64,000 nt of DNA from CADCTQ01 sp963844325 (GCA_963844325.1 CAWJNV010000002.1:4898001-4962000); one strand, 5' to 3'; shown: positions 34,099 through 42,461, numbered from the stretch's first letter. Numbers and translations: made by a program. The notes: generated from the letters alone by a model not told the origin.

Positions 34099-35072
34099 GG
34101 GGATAAAGGTTTAGGGGTTTGATTCGTTTTGCGGTACTTGGGCAGGTTTACCAGGCCCACGCCGAGCAGAATGACCAGCAGGGCTACCACCTGGGACGTC
34201 AGCACCGGCTCCCGGGCGAATAACCAGCCCAGCACGACGGCCACCAGCGGGTTGACGTAAGTATGCGTGCCCACTACGGCGGGCGGCCGCACGGTGAGCA
34301 GCCAAAGGTAGGCCGTGTACGCCACCACCGATCCCATGCCGGTCATGTACGCCAGGGCCAGCCAGGCCCGTCCCGGCACATTTTTCCACGCAAAATCCCG
34401 CCATTCACCCAGCAGAGTGCCCAGCAGCAGGCAAAAAATACCCGCCGCCAGCAATTGCAGGCTGCCGTTGAGCCGGGGCGAATGCGCCGCCAGGCGGTAC
34501 TTGGCGTACAGCGAACCTACTACCCAACTGATGCCGCCCAGCAGCACCACCGCCGAGCCACCCACGTGCACCGGGCCCGTCGCCGGCGTACCCGGCCAGC
34601 AGAAAACCAGCAAGAGCCCCAGCAGCCCGACGCCCAGCCCCAGCGGAATGGCCCGGTTGGCGAAGTAGGCCGGCCAGGCCCGCCGGTCAAAGGCGATGAA
34701 CCAGAGCGGTTCGGCGGCAATGAGAATGGCGGCCAGGCCCGAAGAAATGTGCTGCTCGGCCCAGATGACGCTGCCCGTGCCGCCCGCCAGCATCAGGATG
34801 CCGCTCAGGCCGTTGCGGGCCACCGTTCGCAAATCCGGCAGCCGTTCGCCCCGGCCCAGGCACCAGGCCCCCAGCAGCAGGCCGGCCGCGCTGAACCGCA
34901 GCCCCGCCAGCACCAGCGGCGGAAACCCCTCCAGCCCCACCAGGGCGGCCAGGTAGGTGGAACCCCAGACCAGGTAAATGGCGGCAAAAGCCATCCCCAG
35001 CCGAAAGGGCGACGGCCGGCCGGCCGGGGCGTGCCGGGGCGCCGCGTTGGTTGCTGCTTGCCGTCTAGACAT
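34095..35072 (-). CDS. DMT/EamA family transporter
   Basis: The 325-residue membrane protein has ten predicted helices in two EamA repeats. The first opens AIYLVWGSTYLAALVGLEGF and the second covers about 180-305, ending VVALLVILLGVGLVNL. It fits the RhaT/YedA drug-metabolite exporter branch. The gene is divergent from the CGNR regulator, and four operator-like sites lie in the 113-base gap between them, so the regulator most likely controls this exporter. It shares an ATGA overlap with a small downstream gene. The substrate is unknown. Confidence 0.92.
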   Translation of the reverse strand: MSRRQAATNAAPRHAPAGRPSPFRLGMAFAAIYLVWGSTYLAALVGLEGFPPLVLAGLRFSAAGLLLGAWCLGRGERLPDLRTVARNGLSGILMLAGGTGSVIWAEQHISSGLAAILIAAEPLWFIAFDRRAWPAYFANRAIPLGLGVGLLGLLLVFCWPGTPATGPVHVGGSAVVLLGGISWVVGSLYAKYRLAAHSPRLNGSLQLLAAGIFCLLLGTLLGEWRDFAWKNVPGRAWLALAYMTGMGSVVAYTAYLWLLTVRPPAVVGTHTYVNPLVAVVLGWLFAREPVLTSQVVALLVILLGVGLVNLPKYRKTNQTPKPLSP

Positions 35073-35084
35073 AATGTTCGAAAT

Positions 35085-35154
35085 TTTTTACCACTAAAAA
35101 ACATTTCACTGGTAAAATTACGTCTTACCGGCAAAGTTTGTTTTACTGGTAAAA
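35085..35154. promoter_or_regulatory. Four phased operator-like sites, TTTTAC-TG-GTAAAA
   Basis: Four related palindromes lie at 35085-35100 (TTTTTACCACTAAAAA), 35104-35117 (TTTCACTGGTAAAA), 35123-35135 (TCTTACCGGCAAA) and 35141-35154 (TTTTACTGGTAAAA). Their centres are 18-19 bases apart. They occupy the divergent gap between the transporter and the CGNR gene. The last one sits inside the promoter spacer of the CGNR gene, which suggests autorepression. Confidence 0.72.
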
Positions 35155-35173
35155 ACTTTTTTTTCTATTTTCG
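35138..35173 (+). promoter_or_regulatory. Promoter of the CGNR regulator gene
   Basis: TTG at 35138-35140 and TATTTTCG at 35166-35173 fit the Bacteroidota TTG / TANNTTTG pattern with a long spacer. The box ends 12 bases before the ATG at 35186, giving a very short leader. Confidence 0.5.
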
Positions 35174-35185
35174 TGTCCCATCAAT

Positions 35186-35809
35186 ATGCAACCTGACAAG
35201 AGCATCCGGACCATTACCTTCGACGGCGGCTGCACGTGCTTTGACTTTGTCAACACGGTAGACCAGCGCCTCACTACGCCCGTGCGGGAATACCTGCGCA
35301 GTTACGACGACGTGCTGGTGCTGAGCGAACGGCTTGAACTGTTACCCCGGGAGACGCTGGCGGCGCTGGGGGCGTACGCGGCCGGGCACCCGGAGGCGGC
35401 GGAGGAGGCCCGGGCAGAAATCGTCCGGGTGCGGGAGAATTTGTACGCGTTGTTTGCGGCGGTTGCCGGAGGCAAACCCGTGGAACCGGCGGTGCTGGCG
35501 GCATTCAACCAGGACCTGAGGATGGTGTACTCGCGCCTGCGGTTCAGGAACGCGGCGGGCACCCTGCACCTGGCCCTGGAGATGGCCCCCGACGACCTGT
35601 ACCTGCCGCTCCGGCTGGCGCTGCGGTCGGCCTGCGACCTGCTGACCGACCACCCGCCTTCCCGCATCAAATCGTGCCCGGCGTGCTCCTGGCTGTTCCT
35701 GGATGCCAGCAAGAACAACACCCGCCGCTGGTGCGACATGCAGGCGTGCGGCAGCAACGACAAGGCCAAGCGGTACTACCACCGCAAAAGGAATAAAACG
35801 AATGAATGA
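35186..35809 (+). CDS. CGNR zinc-finger (ABATE domain) transcription regulator
   Basis: The 207-residue protein has an N-terminal ABATE domain (about 10-150), expected to bind a small ligand. The C-terminal CGNR zinc finger has Cys164, Cys167, Cys183 and Cys188 in CPAC and RWCDMQAC, followed by a basic KAKRYYHRKR tail that should contact DNA. Such proteins are predicted stress or metabolite-responsive regulators. The gene is divergent from a DMT exporter and four palindromic sites fill the gap, so self-regulation and exporter control are likely. The stop codon falls in the word GAATGAATGATTGAATGG, the start of the repeat that follows. Confidence 0.9.
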   Translation: MQPDKSIRTITFDGGCTCFDFVNTVDQRLTTPVREYLRSYDDVLVLSERLELLPRETLAALGAYAAGHPEAAEEARAEIVRVRENLYALFAAVAGGKPVEPAVLAAFNQDLRMVYSRLRFRNAAGTLHLALEMAPDDLYLPLRLALRSACDLLTDHPPSRIKSCPACSWLFLDASKNNTRRWCDMQACGSNDKAKRYYHRKRNKTNE

Positions 35810-35811
35810 TT

Positions 35812-35852
35812 GAATGGCTGTACGGTTGTATAGCCATATAACCATACAAGCA
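35812..35852. repeat. Short inverted repeat, ATGGCTGTATGG family, copy 4
   Basis: A minimal version of the family: ATGGCTGTACGGTTGTAT followed directly by its imperfect complement ending ACAAGCAT. It lies exactly between the stops of two convergent genes and could serve both as a terminator stem. Confidence 0.75.
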
Positions 35853-37307
35853 TCACCGTCCGAATTCATCGGCGTACACCAGCTCACTGCCGGCCCCGTA
35901 CAGCCGGACGTAATCCACCGAGCCGCCGCCGCGGAAGTTGTAGACGATGCCGCGGAGGGCCCCCACGGGCTGCCGGTAGGCCGCCTGGTAAACCAGTTTG
36001 CCGTCGAGCAGCACCCGGGCCCGCCGTCCCTTTACTTCCAGCCGTGCCACCCGCCAGTCGGCCACGGCCGTGGAGAAGGGCGACAGGTCGTTGTACTTGC
36101 CGTCGAGGACGATCTCGCCGAACTGCACCGTAGTCCACCGGGCGCAGCCGGGCTGGTTGAACTGGAGCCGGAACAGGTTGCGTTCCCCCAGCACCCGCAG
36201 CATGCTTTCGAGGCAGGCAAAGCCCCCGTCGGCGGGTGCGTTGCGGAAGCGGGTTTCGAGCGTAAAATTGTCGCCGTCGAGGCCGAAGGGGCGGATGTTG
36301 CTGAATTCGGTCCAGTCCACCGGCGCCGTACCGGGACCGGCGGCGGGCATCCGGTCCGGGGACGCGTACAGCCGCCCCTCGCGGCGGTAGCCCTCGCGCA
36401 GCACCCGCGGGTCGATGGCTTCGAGGCGGCTGCCTTTGAGGTACGCAGCCCCCATCCAGCCCCGCGACAACATCTCAACCGGGATGGAGTCGAGTACCTG
36501 CCGGCCGGCCCGCAGCCGCACGGTGTAGCGGCCGGGAAAATGGTAGTAGTGCGTGATGAGCCGTTTGTTGCGGGGCAGCAAATCCCGTTCCCGGTAGCCG
36601 AAGTGTTCGTAGCCGTAGTCGATGTAGACGCTGTCGGGGGGCAGCCGTGAAATGTCGTACTCGAACACCACCGTGCAGGGCACCGTGTCGCGGGTGGACC
36701 GGGCCCGAAAAGATGGCTTGCCCGCCGGTTGCGCGGCCACCACCCGGACCGCCCGGCTGCCCACCCGGGGCGCCGACAGCCAGTATAACCCGGCCAGCAC
36801 GACCAGCCCCAGCACCACCCCGGCTACCGGGCCGTAGCGACTCCGGCGGGGCCGGGTAGCGGGCGGTACGGCGGCAACCGGGACGGCCTCCCCGGGCGCC
36901 GCGGCGGGGACGGACTCAACCGGCGTCCCCACCGCCACCGGGGCAACCACTACGGCTTCGGCCCCGGGCAGCGACGGCCCGGGTGCCGGCGGGGGGGCGG
37001 CGACCGGCAGCCTCCCTTCCCCGGTCAGCACCGGCTGGCGTTTTTTAAAATCCTCCCACCCCTCGTACCCCACGAAGATCGCCAGGGCATTTTTCGTTTC
37101 GAGCTGCGGGTTGTAGGAACGGTACGTTTTGGTTTTGCCGAAAAGCCGCTTCAGCGTGTCGGGACTGATCGAGATGCGGGTCGTGGTGCTTACCAGTTCG
37201 CTCAGTTTCTGGTAATCCCCGTTCTTCCAGAATTTGCTTTCCCCCCGTTGCCACTTCGCTTCGATCAGGTGGCAGCAGCGGGTGAGGTAAATTAACTCTT
37301 CGGACAT
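35853..37307 (-). CDS. HTH-like N-domain, membrane helix and concanavalin-like C-domain protein
   Basis: The 484-residue protein starts with a cytoplasmic helical domain (about 1-95, SPDTLKRLFGKTKTYRSYNP) that resembles a DNA-binding domain found in many Bacteroidota. A Pro/Ala/Val-rich linker follows, then one transmembrane helix near residues 162-180 (VAGVVLGLVVLAGLYWL). A PKD-like stretch (VVFEYDISRLPPDSVYIDYG) and a LamG/concanavalin-like domain end the protein. This fits a one-component membrane sensor with an external ligand-binding part. ATG 37307 (MSEELIYLTR) is preferred to an upstream ATG at 37391 because it matches the domain start. It is convergent with the CGNR gene. Confidence 0.75.
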   Translation of the reverse strand: MSEELIYLTRCCHLIEAKWQRGESKFWKNGDYQKLSELVSTTTRISISPDTLKRLFGKTKTYRSYNPQLETKNALAIFVGYEGWEDFKKRQPVLTGEGRLPVAAPPPAPGPSLPGAEAVVVAPVAVGTPVESVPAAAPGEAVPVAAVPPATRPRRSRYGPVAGVVLGLVVLAGLYWLSAPRVGSRAVRVVAAQPAGKPSFRARSTRDTVPCTVVFEYDISRLPPDSVYIDYGYEHFGYRERDLLPRNKRLITHYYHFPGRYTVRLRAGRQVLDSIPVEMLSRGWMGAAYLKGSRLEAIDPRVLREGYRREGRLYASPDRMPAAGPGTAPVDWTEFSNIRPFGLDGDNFTLETRFRNAPADGGFACLESMLRVLGERNLFRLQFNQPGCARWTTVQFGEIVLDGKYNDLSPFSTAVADWRVARLEVKGRRARVLLDGKLVYQAAYRQPVGALRGIVYNFRGGGSVDYVRLYGAGSELVYADEFGR

Positions 37308-37422
37308 ACCAGGAATGGATAACAGCAAAAATGCTTTTTTATCGCCGTTAAAGCCAAAAATCAACTCATTTTCTCCCCAATCCCTTTGCACCCCCCCTTA
37401 CAAAAGCCCAAACGCGGCGAAT

Positions 37423-37463
37423 AGAAAAAAAAACAACGGCGCCCGCAATCCGGACGCCGCTGT
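37423..37463 (-). terminator. Intrinsic terminator of the small gene at 37542-37727
   Basis: Read on the minus strand, CAGCGGCGTCC and the pairing GGGCGCCGTTG form a stem (37434-37463) followed by a run of eight T residues (complement of the A tract at 37424-37433). Confidence 0.65.
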
Positions 37464-37513
37464 TTGATACCAATTATCAATTCCCTCTATTCTCAAAGTT
37501 GAAACCGTTCGGA

Positions 37514-37533
37514 CCCACGGTTGAAACCGTGGG
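37514..37533. repeat. Palindrome CCCACGGTTGAAACCGTGGG
   Basis: A perfect 8-base stem (CCCACGGT/ACCGTGGG) with a four-base loop. An extra GTTGAAACCGT copy lies just upstream at 37498-37508. It sits between the small gene and its terminator. Confidence 0.7.
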
Positions 37534-37541
37534 CTACTTAC

Positions 37542-37727
37542 TTACGCTTCTACCTCCCACACCCCCATCAGGAGCAGTTCCAGGTGCAGGGGCAGTCCGG
37601 GCAGGGCCTGCGCATCGAACCATTGCTGCACGCCTTCGGACGCAGGAGAAGCCGGTGTTACTTTTTCCAACTCTTTTCCGTTTTCGAACCGGTTGCCGTT
37701 GCGGGCAGAAAGTGTAGTAGTTATCAT
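37542..37727 (-). CDS. Small protein of 61 residues with its own promoter and terminator
   Basis: The reading frame (MITTTLSARNGNRFENGKEL...) has no signal peptide and ends in a hydrophobic, acidic tail LLLMGVWEVEA. I recognise no family. It is supported by context: a TTG-N16-TAGGTTTG promoter 41-67 bases upstream and an intrinsic terminator with a T tract about 80 bases downstream. Codon use is in keeping with the genome. It may be a small structural or regulatory protein; the annotation is a transcription-unit argument, not a homology one. Confidence 0.5.
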   Translation of the reverse strand: MITTTLSARNGNRFENGKELEKVTPASPASEGVQQWFDAQALPGLPLHLELLLMGVWEVEA

Positions 37728-37767
37728 AGGCTTTTAGATCGTTGATTTTGCTCGTAAATCTTACATT

Positions 37768-37794
37768 CAAACCTATATAAGCTTTCAACGGCAA
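37768..37794 (-). promoter_or_regulatory. Promoter TTG-N16-TAGGTTTG
   Basis: On the minus strand TTG (37794-37792) and TAGGTTTG (37775-37768) match the Bacteroidota vegetative promoter. The predicted start of transcription lies about 35 bases before the ATG of the 61-residue gene. Confidence 0.55.
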
Positions 37795-38003
37795 TGGTAA
37801 CCGCCCGTCGGGTTCCTACGTCGCCGGAAAGCCCGCGAAGGGGCGCTTGCGGCGACGCTAACCGTTTGAATGCAAAGAAAATATGCTATCTTACGGCCGG
37901 TTGGTTTTTTTAAGGCGTGGTTCACGCGTTGGGTACGCCCTTCTTTTTTGCATTTTTTTAACCTAATCGTACATGAAGCACGCCCGTAGCGCCTATTGGG
38001 GAA

Positions 38004-38090
38004 ATGTTCGGGAAAATGGAGCAGATCAACCCACCGGCCGCCGGGGAGATTCGGGCGGGTACGGAGCCGGGCCCGGCAGCGGAGCAGTAG
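38004..38090 (+). CDS. Possible 28-residue peptide
   Basis: ATG 38004 opens a frame that reads MFGKMEQINPPAAGEIRAG and ends at a TAG before the terminator stem. It is the only frame in this short unit that both starts with ATG and ends before the terminator. There is no homology argument. Confidence 0.25.
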   Translation: MFGKMEQINPPAAGEIRAGTEPGPAAEQ

Positions 38091-38138
38091 GGCGGCCGGC
38101 GGCATCCAAAAAGAACTTCGGAAAGTATAAGAAAGTAG

Positions 38139-38177
38139 AAAGGGAAGAAACCGGCGATAGGCCGGCTCTTCCCTTTT
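38139..38177 (+). terminator. Intrinsic terminator
   Basis: AAAGGGAAGAAACCGGC pairs with GCCGGCTCTTCCCTTT around GATAG, and is followed by T residues at 38174-38179. It is a compact stem, unlike the long repeats elsewhere. It ends the short unit that starts near 37864. Confidence 0.75.
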
Positions 38178-38332
38178 TGTAGATAGTACAAACTTCCTTA
38201 ATGACTGTGACCTAAACATACGGCGCCGCGCGCATCCGGCTCCAAATATTCGCCCAGTGCCCCGATTTACCCGGTGGTTTGCGGAATTTCGTCGCCGGTT
38301 GCCAATGCTCTGTACGCTAAAACCAAGACCCC

Positions 38333-39130
38333 ATGCCCGATTCGATGAGCACCCCTCCCCCCGCCCCCCGCCCGGGCCTGCGCCTGCTGGTGGCCGAAGA
38401 CAACCTGATTAACCAGCGGATTGTGAAGGAGTTGTTGCGCAAGGAAGGCCACCAGCCCACGGTGGTTTCCAACGGCCGCGAAGCCCTCGAAGCCCTCGGC
38501 CAACAGTCCTTCGACGCCGTGATCCTCGATTACCAGATGCCCGAAATGGACGGCCTCCAGGCCCTGCAAGCCCTGCGGACCCACGCCAGCCCGCGGGTGC
38601 GGGAACTGCCGGTGCTCTTTTTCACGGGCGAGGCCGACGAAGGAACCCTTGCCCTGCTGGGGCCGTACGGCGTGGTGCAGACGCTGCAAAAGCCCATTGA
38701 GCCGCGCAAGCTGATCAGCGCCGTGGCCCGCCTGGCGACCCAGGCCCCCACCGAACCGGAGACGCCCCAGGCGGCGCCCATTGACTACCTGCGCGACATT
38801 ACCGGCGGCGACGCGGTGCTGATGGCGGAACTGGTAGACATCTTCGCCGAGGAAGTGCCGGCGGCCCTCCGCCGGATGCAGGCCTGCTACGCGACCGGCG
38901 ACTGGCAGGCGCTGCTCAAGGTTACGCACCGCATCCAATCCAATTACAAATACGTAGGTATGACCGCGGCCGAATCGCTGGTCCGGTCGCTGGCGGCCGA
39001 CGTGGAGAACGCCGTCCGGACCGACACGTACGGCCCCCGCCTCCAGCAGCTCCAGGAGATGACCGACGACTTTATCACGGTCCTGCTGCGAAAAAAACAG
39101 GAGCTTTTACAGGGCCGTACGGGAGAATGA
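38333..39130 (+). CDS. Response regulator with C-terminal HPt domain
   Basis: The 265-residue protein has a receiver domain (about 14-135) with phospho-acceptor Asp66 in VILDYQMPEMDG and the conserved Lys120-Pro. A histidine phosphotransfer domain (about 150-255) has the phospho-His199 in THRIQSNYKYVGM. REC-HPt pairs of this kind normally detach from or feed into hybrid kinases, relaying phosphate to another regulator. The LytTR regulator 112 bases downstream is a natural partner. No histidine kinase gene is present in the window. ATG 38345 (MSTPPP) is an equally possible start. Confidence 0.9.
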   Translation: MPDSMSTPPPAPRPGLRLLVAEDNLINQRIVKELLRKEGHQPTVVSNGREALEALGQQSFDAVILDYQMPEMDGLQALQALRTHASPRVRELPVLFFTGEADEGTLALLGPYGVVQTLQKPIEPRKLISAVARLATQAPTEPETPQAAPIDYLRDITGGDAVLMAELVDIFAEEVPAALRRMQACYATGDWQALLKVTHRIQSNYKYVGMTAAESLVRSLAADVENAVRTDTYGPRLQQLQEMTDDFITVLLRKKQELLQGRTGE

Positions 39131-39242
39131 ACGTAAATTATGGTTTTTAGAGAATGAATTCGGGATGCACCCCCGCACCGCTATCCGGCAAGTGTTTTCA
39201 TTCAGCATTCAGAAGGGATACTTCAACATTTTATCCTTGCCC

Positions 39243-39953
39243 ATGTCAGATACAATTCGGTGCATCATCGTGGACGACGACCGGATGTCGTTACGAATCT
39301 TGCAGGCACTGGTCGAAAAGACGGACTTTCTGAGCCTGGAAGGCGCCTACGACAACGCCCTGCGGGCGGCCCGGGCCCTGTCGGAGCAGGAGGTGGACCT
39401 GCTGTTCCTCGACGTGGAAATGCCCGACATGACGGGGCTCGAACTCATTGAAACGCTGGACCGCAAACCGCAGATCATCATTACCACCTCCAAGGAACAG
39501 TACGCCATGAAGGCGTTTGACCACGACGCCGCCGATTTTTTGCTCAAGCCCATCGAGAACTACGCCCGTTTCCTGAAAGCCGTGCGCAAGGCCATGGGCA
39601 ACCTGCGCCGGCCCGTCGCCCCCGCCGGCGCCGAACCGGTCAACACGGTGTTCATGAAGGTGGACTCGTTGCTGGTGAGCTTTAACCTGAAGGAGGTGCA
39701 CTACATCGAGGCTTACGGCGACTACGTGAAGATCCACACGGAGGCCAAAACCTTTGTGGTCCACACCAAGCTCCGCACGATGGAGGATACGCTGCCCGAA
39801 CGGGACTTTGCCCGGGTGCACCGGTCGTTCATCGTCCGCATCGACAAGATCAAGAACATCGACACCTCCAACCTCCAGGTCGGCACCAAGATCATTCCCA
39901 TCAGCAACAGCTACCGCACCCAGCTGTTCGAGAAAATCCAGACGCTGTCATAG
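39243..39953 (+). CDS. LytTR family response regulator
   Basis: The 236-residue protein has a receiver domain with phospho-acceptor Asp57 in LLFLDVEMPDMTG. A C-terminal LytTR DNA-binding domain covers about 140-234 (VHYIEAYGDYVKIHT, then FARVHRSFIVRIDKIKNI). LytTR regulators bind direct repeats upstream of surface or regulatory genes. ATG 39243 starts MSDTIRCIIVDDD, the usual position ahead of the acidic pocket; the frame is open further upstream but lacks domain sequence. It probably works with the REC-HPt protein. The TAG stop is at the first base of the repeat that follows. Confidence 0.93.
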   Translation: MSDTIRCIIVDDDRMSLRILQALVEKTDFLSLEGAYDNALRAARALSEQEVDLLFLDVEMPDMTGLELIETLDRKPQIIITTSKEQYAMKAFDHDAADFLLKPIENYARFLKAVRKAMGNLRRPVAPAGAEPVNTVFMKVDSLLVSFNLKEVHYIEAYGDYVKIHTEAKTFVVHTKLRTMEDTLPERDFARVHRSFIVRIDKIKNIDTSNLQVGTKIIPISNSYRTQLFEKIQTLS

Positions 39954-40064
39954 AAGCGAGGAGTGAGAAGCGAGGAGCGAGAAGGCTGTACACGCACTTT
40001 GCCGTAATCACCGGAGGATACCGTGTCCCGCCTTCTCGCTTCTCACTCCTCGCTTCTCGCTCCT
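39953..40064. repeat. Long inverted repeat, GAGAAGCGAGGAGTGA family, copy 1
   Basis: The left arm (39953-39984) is GAAGCGAGGAGTGAGAAGCG words and the right arm (40029-40064) is GCTTCTCACTCCTCGCTTC words. It lies between the LytTR gene and the convergent GH32 pseudogene, whose last residues and stop (40043-40045) are in the right arm. A second copy of the same vocabulary is at 61477-61589. Confidence 0.88.
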
Positions 40065-41640
40065 GATTTCATCCGCGTGACCTGGCCGGAGGTAAGGCGG
40101 ACGGGCGTGTTTTGGGAGAAGAGTTTGAGTTGGTTCAGGGGGGCGTCGGGGAAGAAGATTTCGGTCATTGCGACGGCGCCGCCGTTGGCAAACAGTTCCA
40201 CCGAGGCCACGTCAACCAGCAGGTGCAGGGTGACCGGACCGGCGGCACGGGCCGGGGCTGTGTGTTTGCCGGCGAAGTCCTTCGAAAAGTCCGTCTGGCC
40301 CGACCCGGTACGGTCCACGTAGAAGCGTTTGGCGGCGGGTTCGTAGCCGATGCGCACCTGCTGGCCCCGGGCGTTGGACAGTACCACGCCGAAGTCCCGG
40401 GCGGCCTGCACCGAGTCGAACGTCAGCACGATTTCGGCGGGTGTGGCCGGGAAAGGAATTTCGGCCGTCAGGTCGGCCTCGCCGTTCACGGAGCGGCTTT
40501 TCAGGGTCACCGACTCGCCCCGGAGGGAAGCCAGTTCTTTGGCCGGCCGCGACAACAGGCGGACGCCTTCGGGCGTGTGTTGAAGGGTCAGTTCACGGGC
40601 AACCGTCATGGCGCTGCGCCAGGGGCGGTAGGCACCACGTTGGCGTACTGCCAGTTGCTCATCCAGCCCATGAACAATCTTCTTCCGTCGCCGGCGGGAA
40701 CGTTTGCCCAGGTAACCCCGGCGTAGTTGTCCTTGCCGTAGTCGAGCCAGCGGTGGTGGCGGTGGGGCGCGGGTCTGAACGTTTTGCCGTCGAAGCTGCC
40801 CATGAAGTACTGCGTGGCCGAGCCGCCGTTGGGTCCGCCCGGGTTAATGCTGACCAGCATGACCCATCTTTTGCCCGCCGTCGAGGGGGAGCGGAAACAG
40901 GTCGGGGCACTCCCACACGCCGCCGTGGGCGCCGTACAGTCTCGCCAAATCGCTTAGTTTTTTCCAGCTTTTCAGGTTTTGGCAGAGTAGAGTTCCACGT
41001 GGTCTTTGACGGCCAGAGTCATGATCCACTGCTTGGAGGGTTCGTGCCAGGAGACTTTCGGGTCGCGGAAGTCCGGATGCCCGGGTTCGCAGCACGGGGT
41101 TCCGGCGTATTTTTTCCAGGACCGGCCGTTGTCGGTGCTGTAAGCCAGGCCCTGCGTCTGGAAATCATCGCGGCCGGCCTTTTCCATACTTCGGAATGTG
41201 ATAGGTGAAGATGGCCACCATCGGCGGGTTTTGGGCCGTGCCCAGGCCCGAGGTATTGCTCGCGTCCACCACGGCGCTGCCCGAGAAGATGTGCCCAGGC
41301 TGTCGGGGTAGAGGGCAATGGGCAGGTGCTGCCACTGCACGAGGTCGTTGCTGACGGCGTGGCCCCAGTGCATGGGTCCCCACACGGTGCTGTCGGGGTT
41401 GTGCTGGTAGAACAGGTGGTACTCCCCGTTGTGGTACACCATGCCGTTGGGGTCGTTCATCCAGCCGGCGGGGGGCGTAAAGTGGAACAGGGGCCGGTGG
41501 GGCTCGGCGGCGGCCCGGGACCCGTCCGTGGCGGAGGAGTCCTCTTGTTGGGTGGTGCCCGTCTCTTCCTGCCGGGACTGTTGGGAGTTGCAGCCGCCGA
41601 GCAGGGCGCACAGGCCCGCCAGGGCAATTGTTTTTTTCAT
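40043..41640 (-). pseudogene. Glycoside hydrolase family 32 (fructan/sucrose hydrolase), five frameshifts
   Basis: Pieces in different frames join into one GH32 protein. It has a lipoprotein signal with LLGGC and the nucleophile motif WMNDPNGMVYHNGEYHLFY (Asp62). It also has SKQWIMTLAVKDHVELYSA carrying a RDP segment just before (FRDPKVSWHEPS), the acid/base motif GGVWECPDLFPLP, and a C-terminal beta-sandwich ending FANGGAVAMTEIFFP. The frame changes near 41290, 41187, 40980, 40867 and 40620; each looks like a one-base change in or next to a short homopolymer. No other long gene in the window is broken. The enzyme would have hydrolysed levan, inulin or sucrose at the cell surface. Sequencing error cannot be excluded, but five in 700 bases argues for decay. 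Confidence 0.85.
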
Positions 41641-41849
41641 GGTTGAAAAAGCAGTTGGCTATTGGGACGGGAAGCCGTGACGGCCTCAAACTACAAAGTT
41701 CCCCGCACATGGCCCGCCTTGCCGCCCACAAATGATTGGGAAACCCGTCGTTCGGGTAGAGACGGGATTCACGCAAAGGCGCACAGGCGATGCCAATGAT
41801 CCCAGGAAATTGTACGGGTACGGGTGCCGCCTTGTATCACAAAAGTACC

Positions 41850-42353
41850 CGCGTCGCATGGCGTTACTCGTTGCGGGAAGGCGTCGCGTTGCGGGAAGGC
41901 GTCGCGTCGCGGCTCCCCTCCTCGGAGGGGGCTGGGGGTGGGTTTACCGACAGGAGACAAGTTACATGGGGATCATCGCATTGAGGTGCTTCCTGCGGAT
42001 ACGCCTTGATGCAAATATCTTATTGCAGGAGTCTTTCTCGCGGTGATCCTTGTATAACTCGTAGCATATTAGTAAACCCACCCCCAGCCCCCTCCGAGGA
42101 GGGGAGCCGCGACGCGACGCCTTCCCGCGACGCAACGAGTAACGCCATGCGACGCCTTCCCGCGACGCGACGCCTTCCCGCGACGCGACGCCTTCCCGCC
42201 ATGCGACGCCTTCCCGCCATGCGACGCCTTCCCGCCATGCGACGCCTTCCCGCCATGCGACGCCTTCCCGCCATGCGACGCCTTCCCGCCATGCGACGCC
42301 TTCCCGCCATGCGACGCCTTCCCGCCATGCGACGCCTTCCCGCCATGCGACGC
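41850..42353. repeat. Composite inverted-repeat element, GCGGGAAGGCGTCGC family, copy 2, with 18-bp tandem array
   Basis: The left arm (41850-41946) and the first part of the right arm (42072-42149) match the element at 7782-8300 module by module, including GGCTCCCCTCCTCGGAGG and the loop pair GGGGATCATCGCA with CGCGGTGATCC. The right arm is extended (42150-42353) by a tandem array: about nine exact copies of ATGCGACGCCTTCCCGCC after three variant units with CGACGCGACGCC. The left arm has only about two such units. Open frames here in several directions are repeat artefacts. The bases 41641-41849 hold nothing that I recognise. Confidence 0.88.
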
Positions 42354-42461
42354 GTGCCCTTCGCATTTTGTCAAGCAAGGTGGTTGATTTAGCTTTGCGC
42401 CCTTTAGCCGAAGCCGGCTTTTTGTGTATCCTGACTACTTCGTTTTCCTGACCAACCGGAA

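Larger units (their letters stand above)
37864..38177 (+). other. Candidate short transcription unit (small RNA or small ORF)
   Basis: TTTG at 37864 and TATCTTAC at 37886-37893, 18 bases apart, give a plausible promoter, and an intrinsic terminator lies at 38139-38177. Upstream, at 37829-37860, is a strong stem, GTCGCCG/CGGCGAC, with an inner GCCCGCG/GGGCGC pair. Two small frames exist, a 28-residue frame at 38004-38090 and a 69-residue frame from 37973 that would have to read through the terminator stem. I cannot tell whether the product is RNA or peptide. Confidence 0.4.

Noticed and set aside
37973..38182. 69-codon frame starting MKHARSAYWG
   Set aside because: It would read through the intrinsic terminator stem and stop in its T tract; the 28-codon frame or an RNA is more plausible.
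42150..42353. CRISPR-like array
   Set aside because: Units are contiguous 18-mers without unique spacers and there are no cas genes.
42006..42392. Several open frames of 100-190 codons in both directions with perfect peptide repeats
   Set aside because: The 18-base unit is a multiple of three, so all frames stay open; the peptides are artefacts of the DNA repeat.
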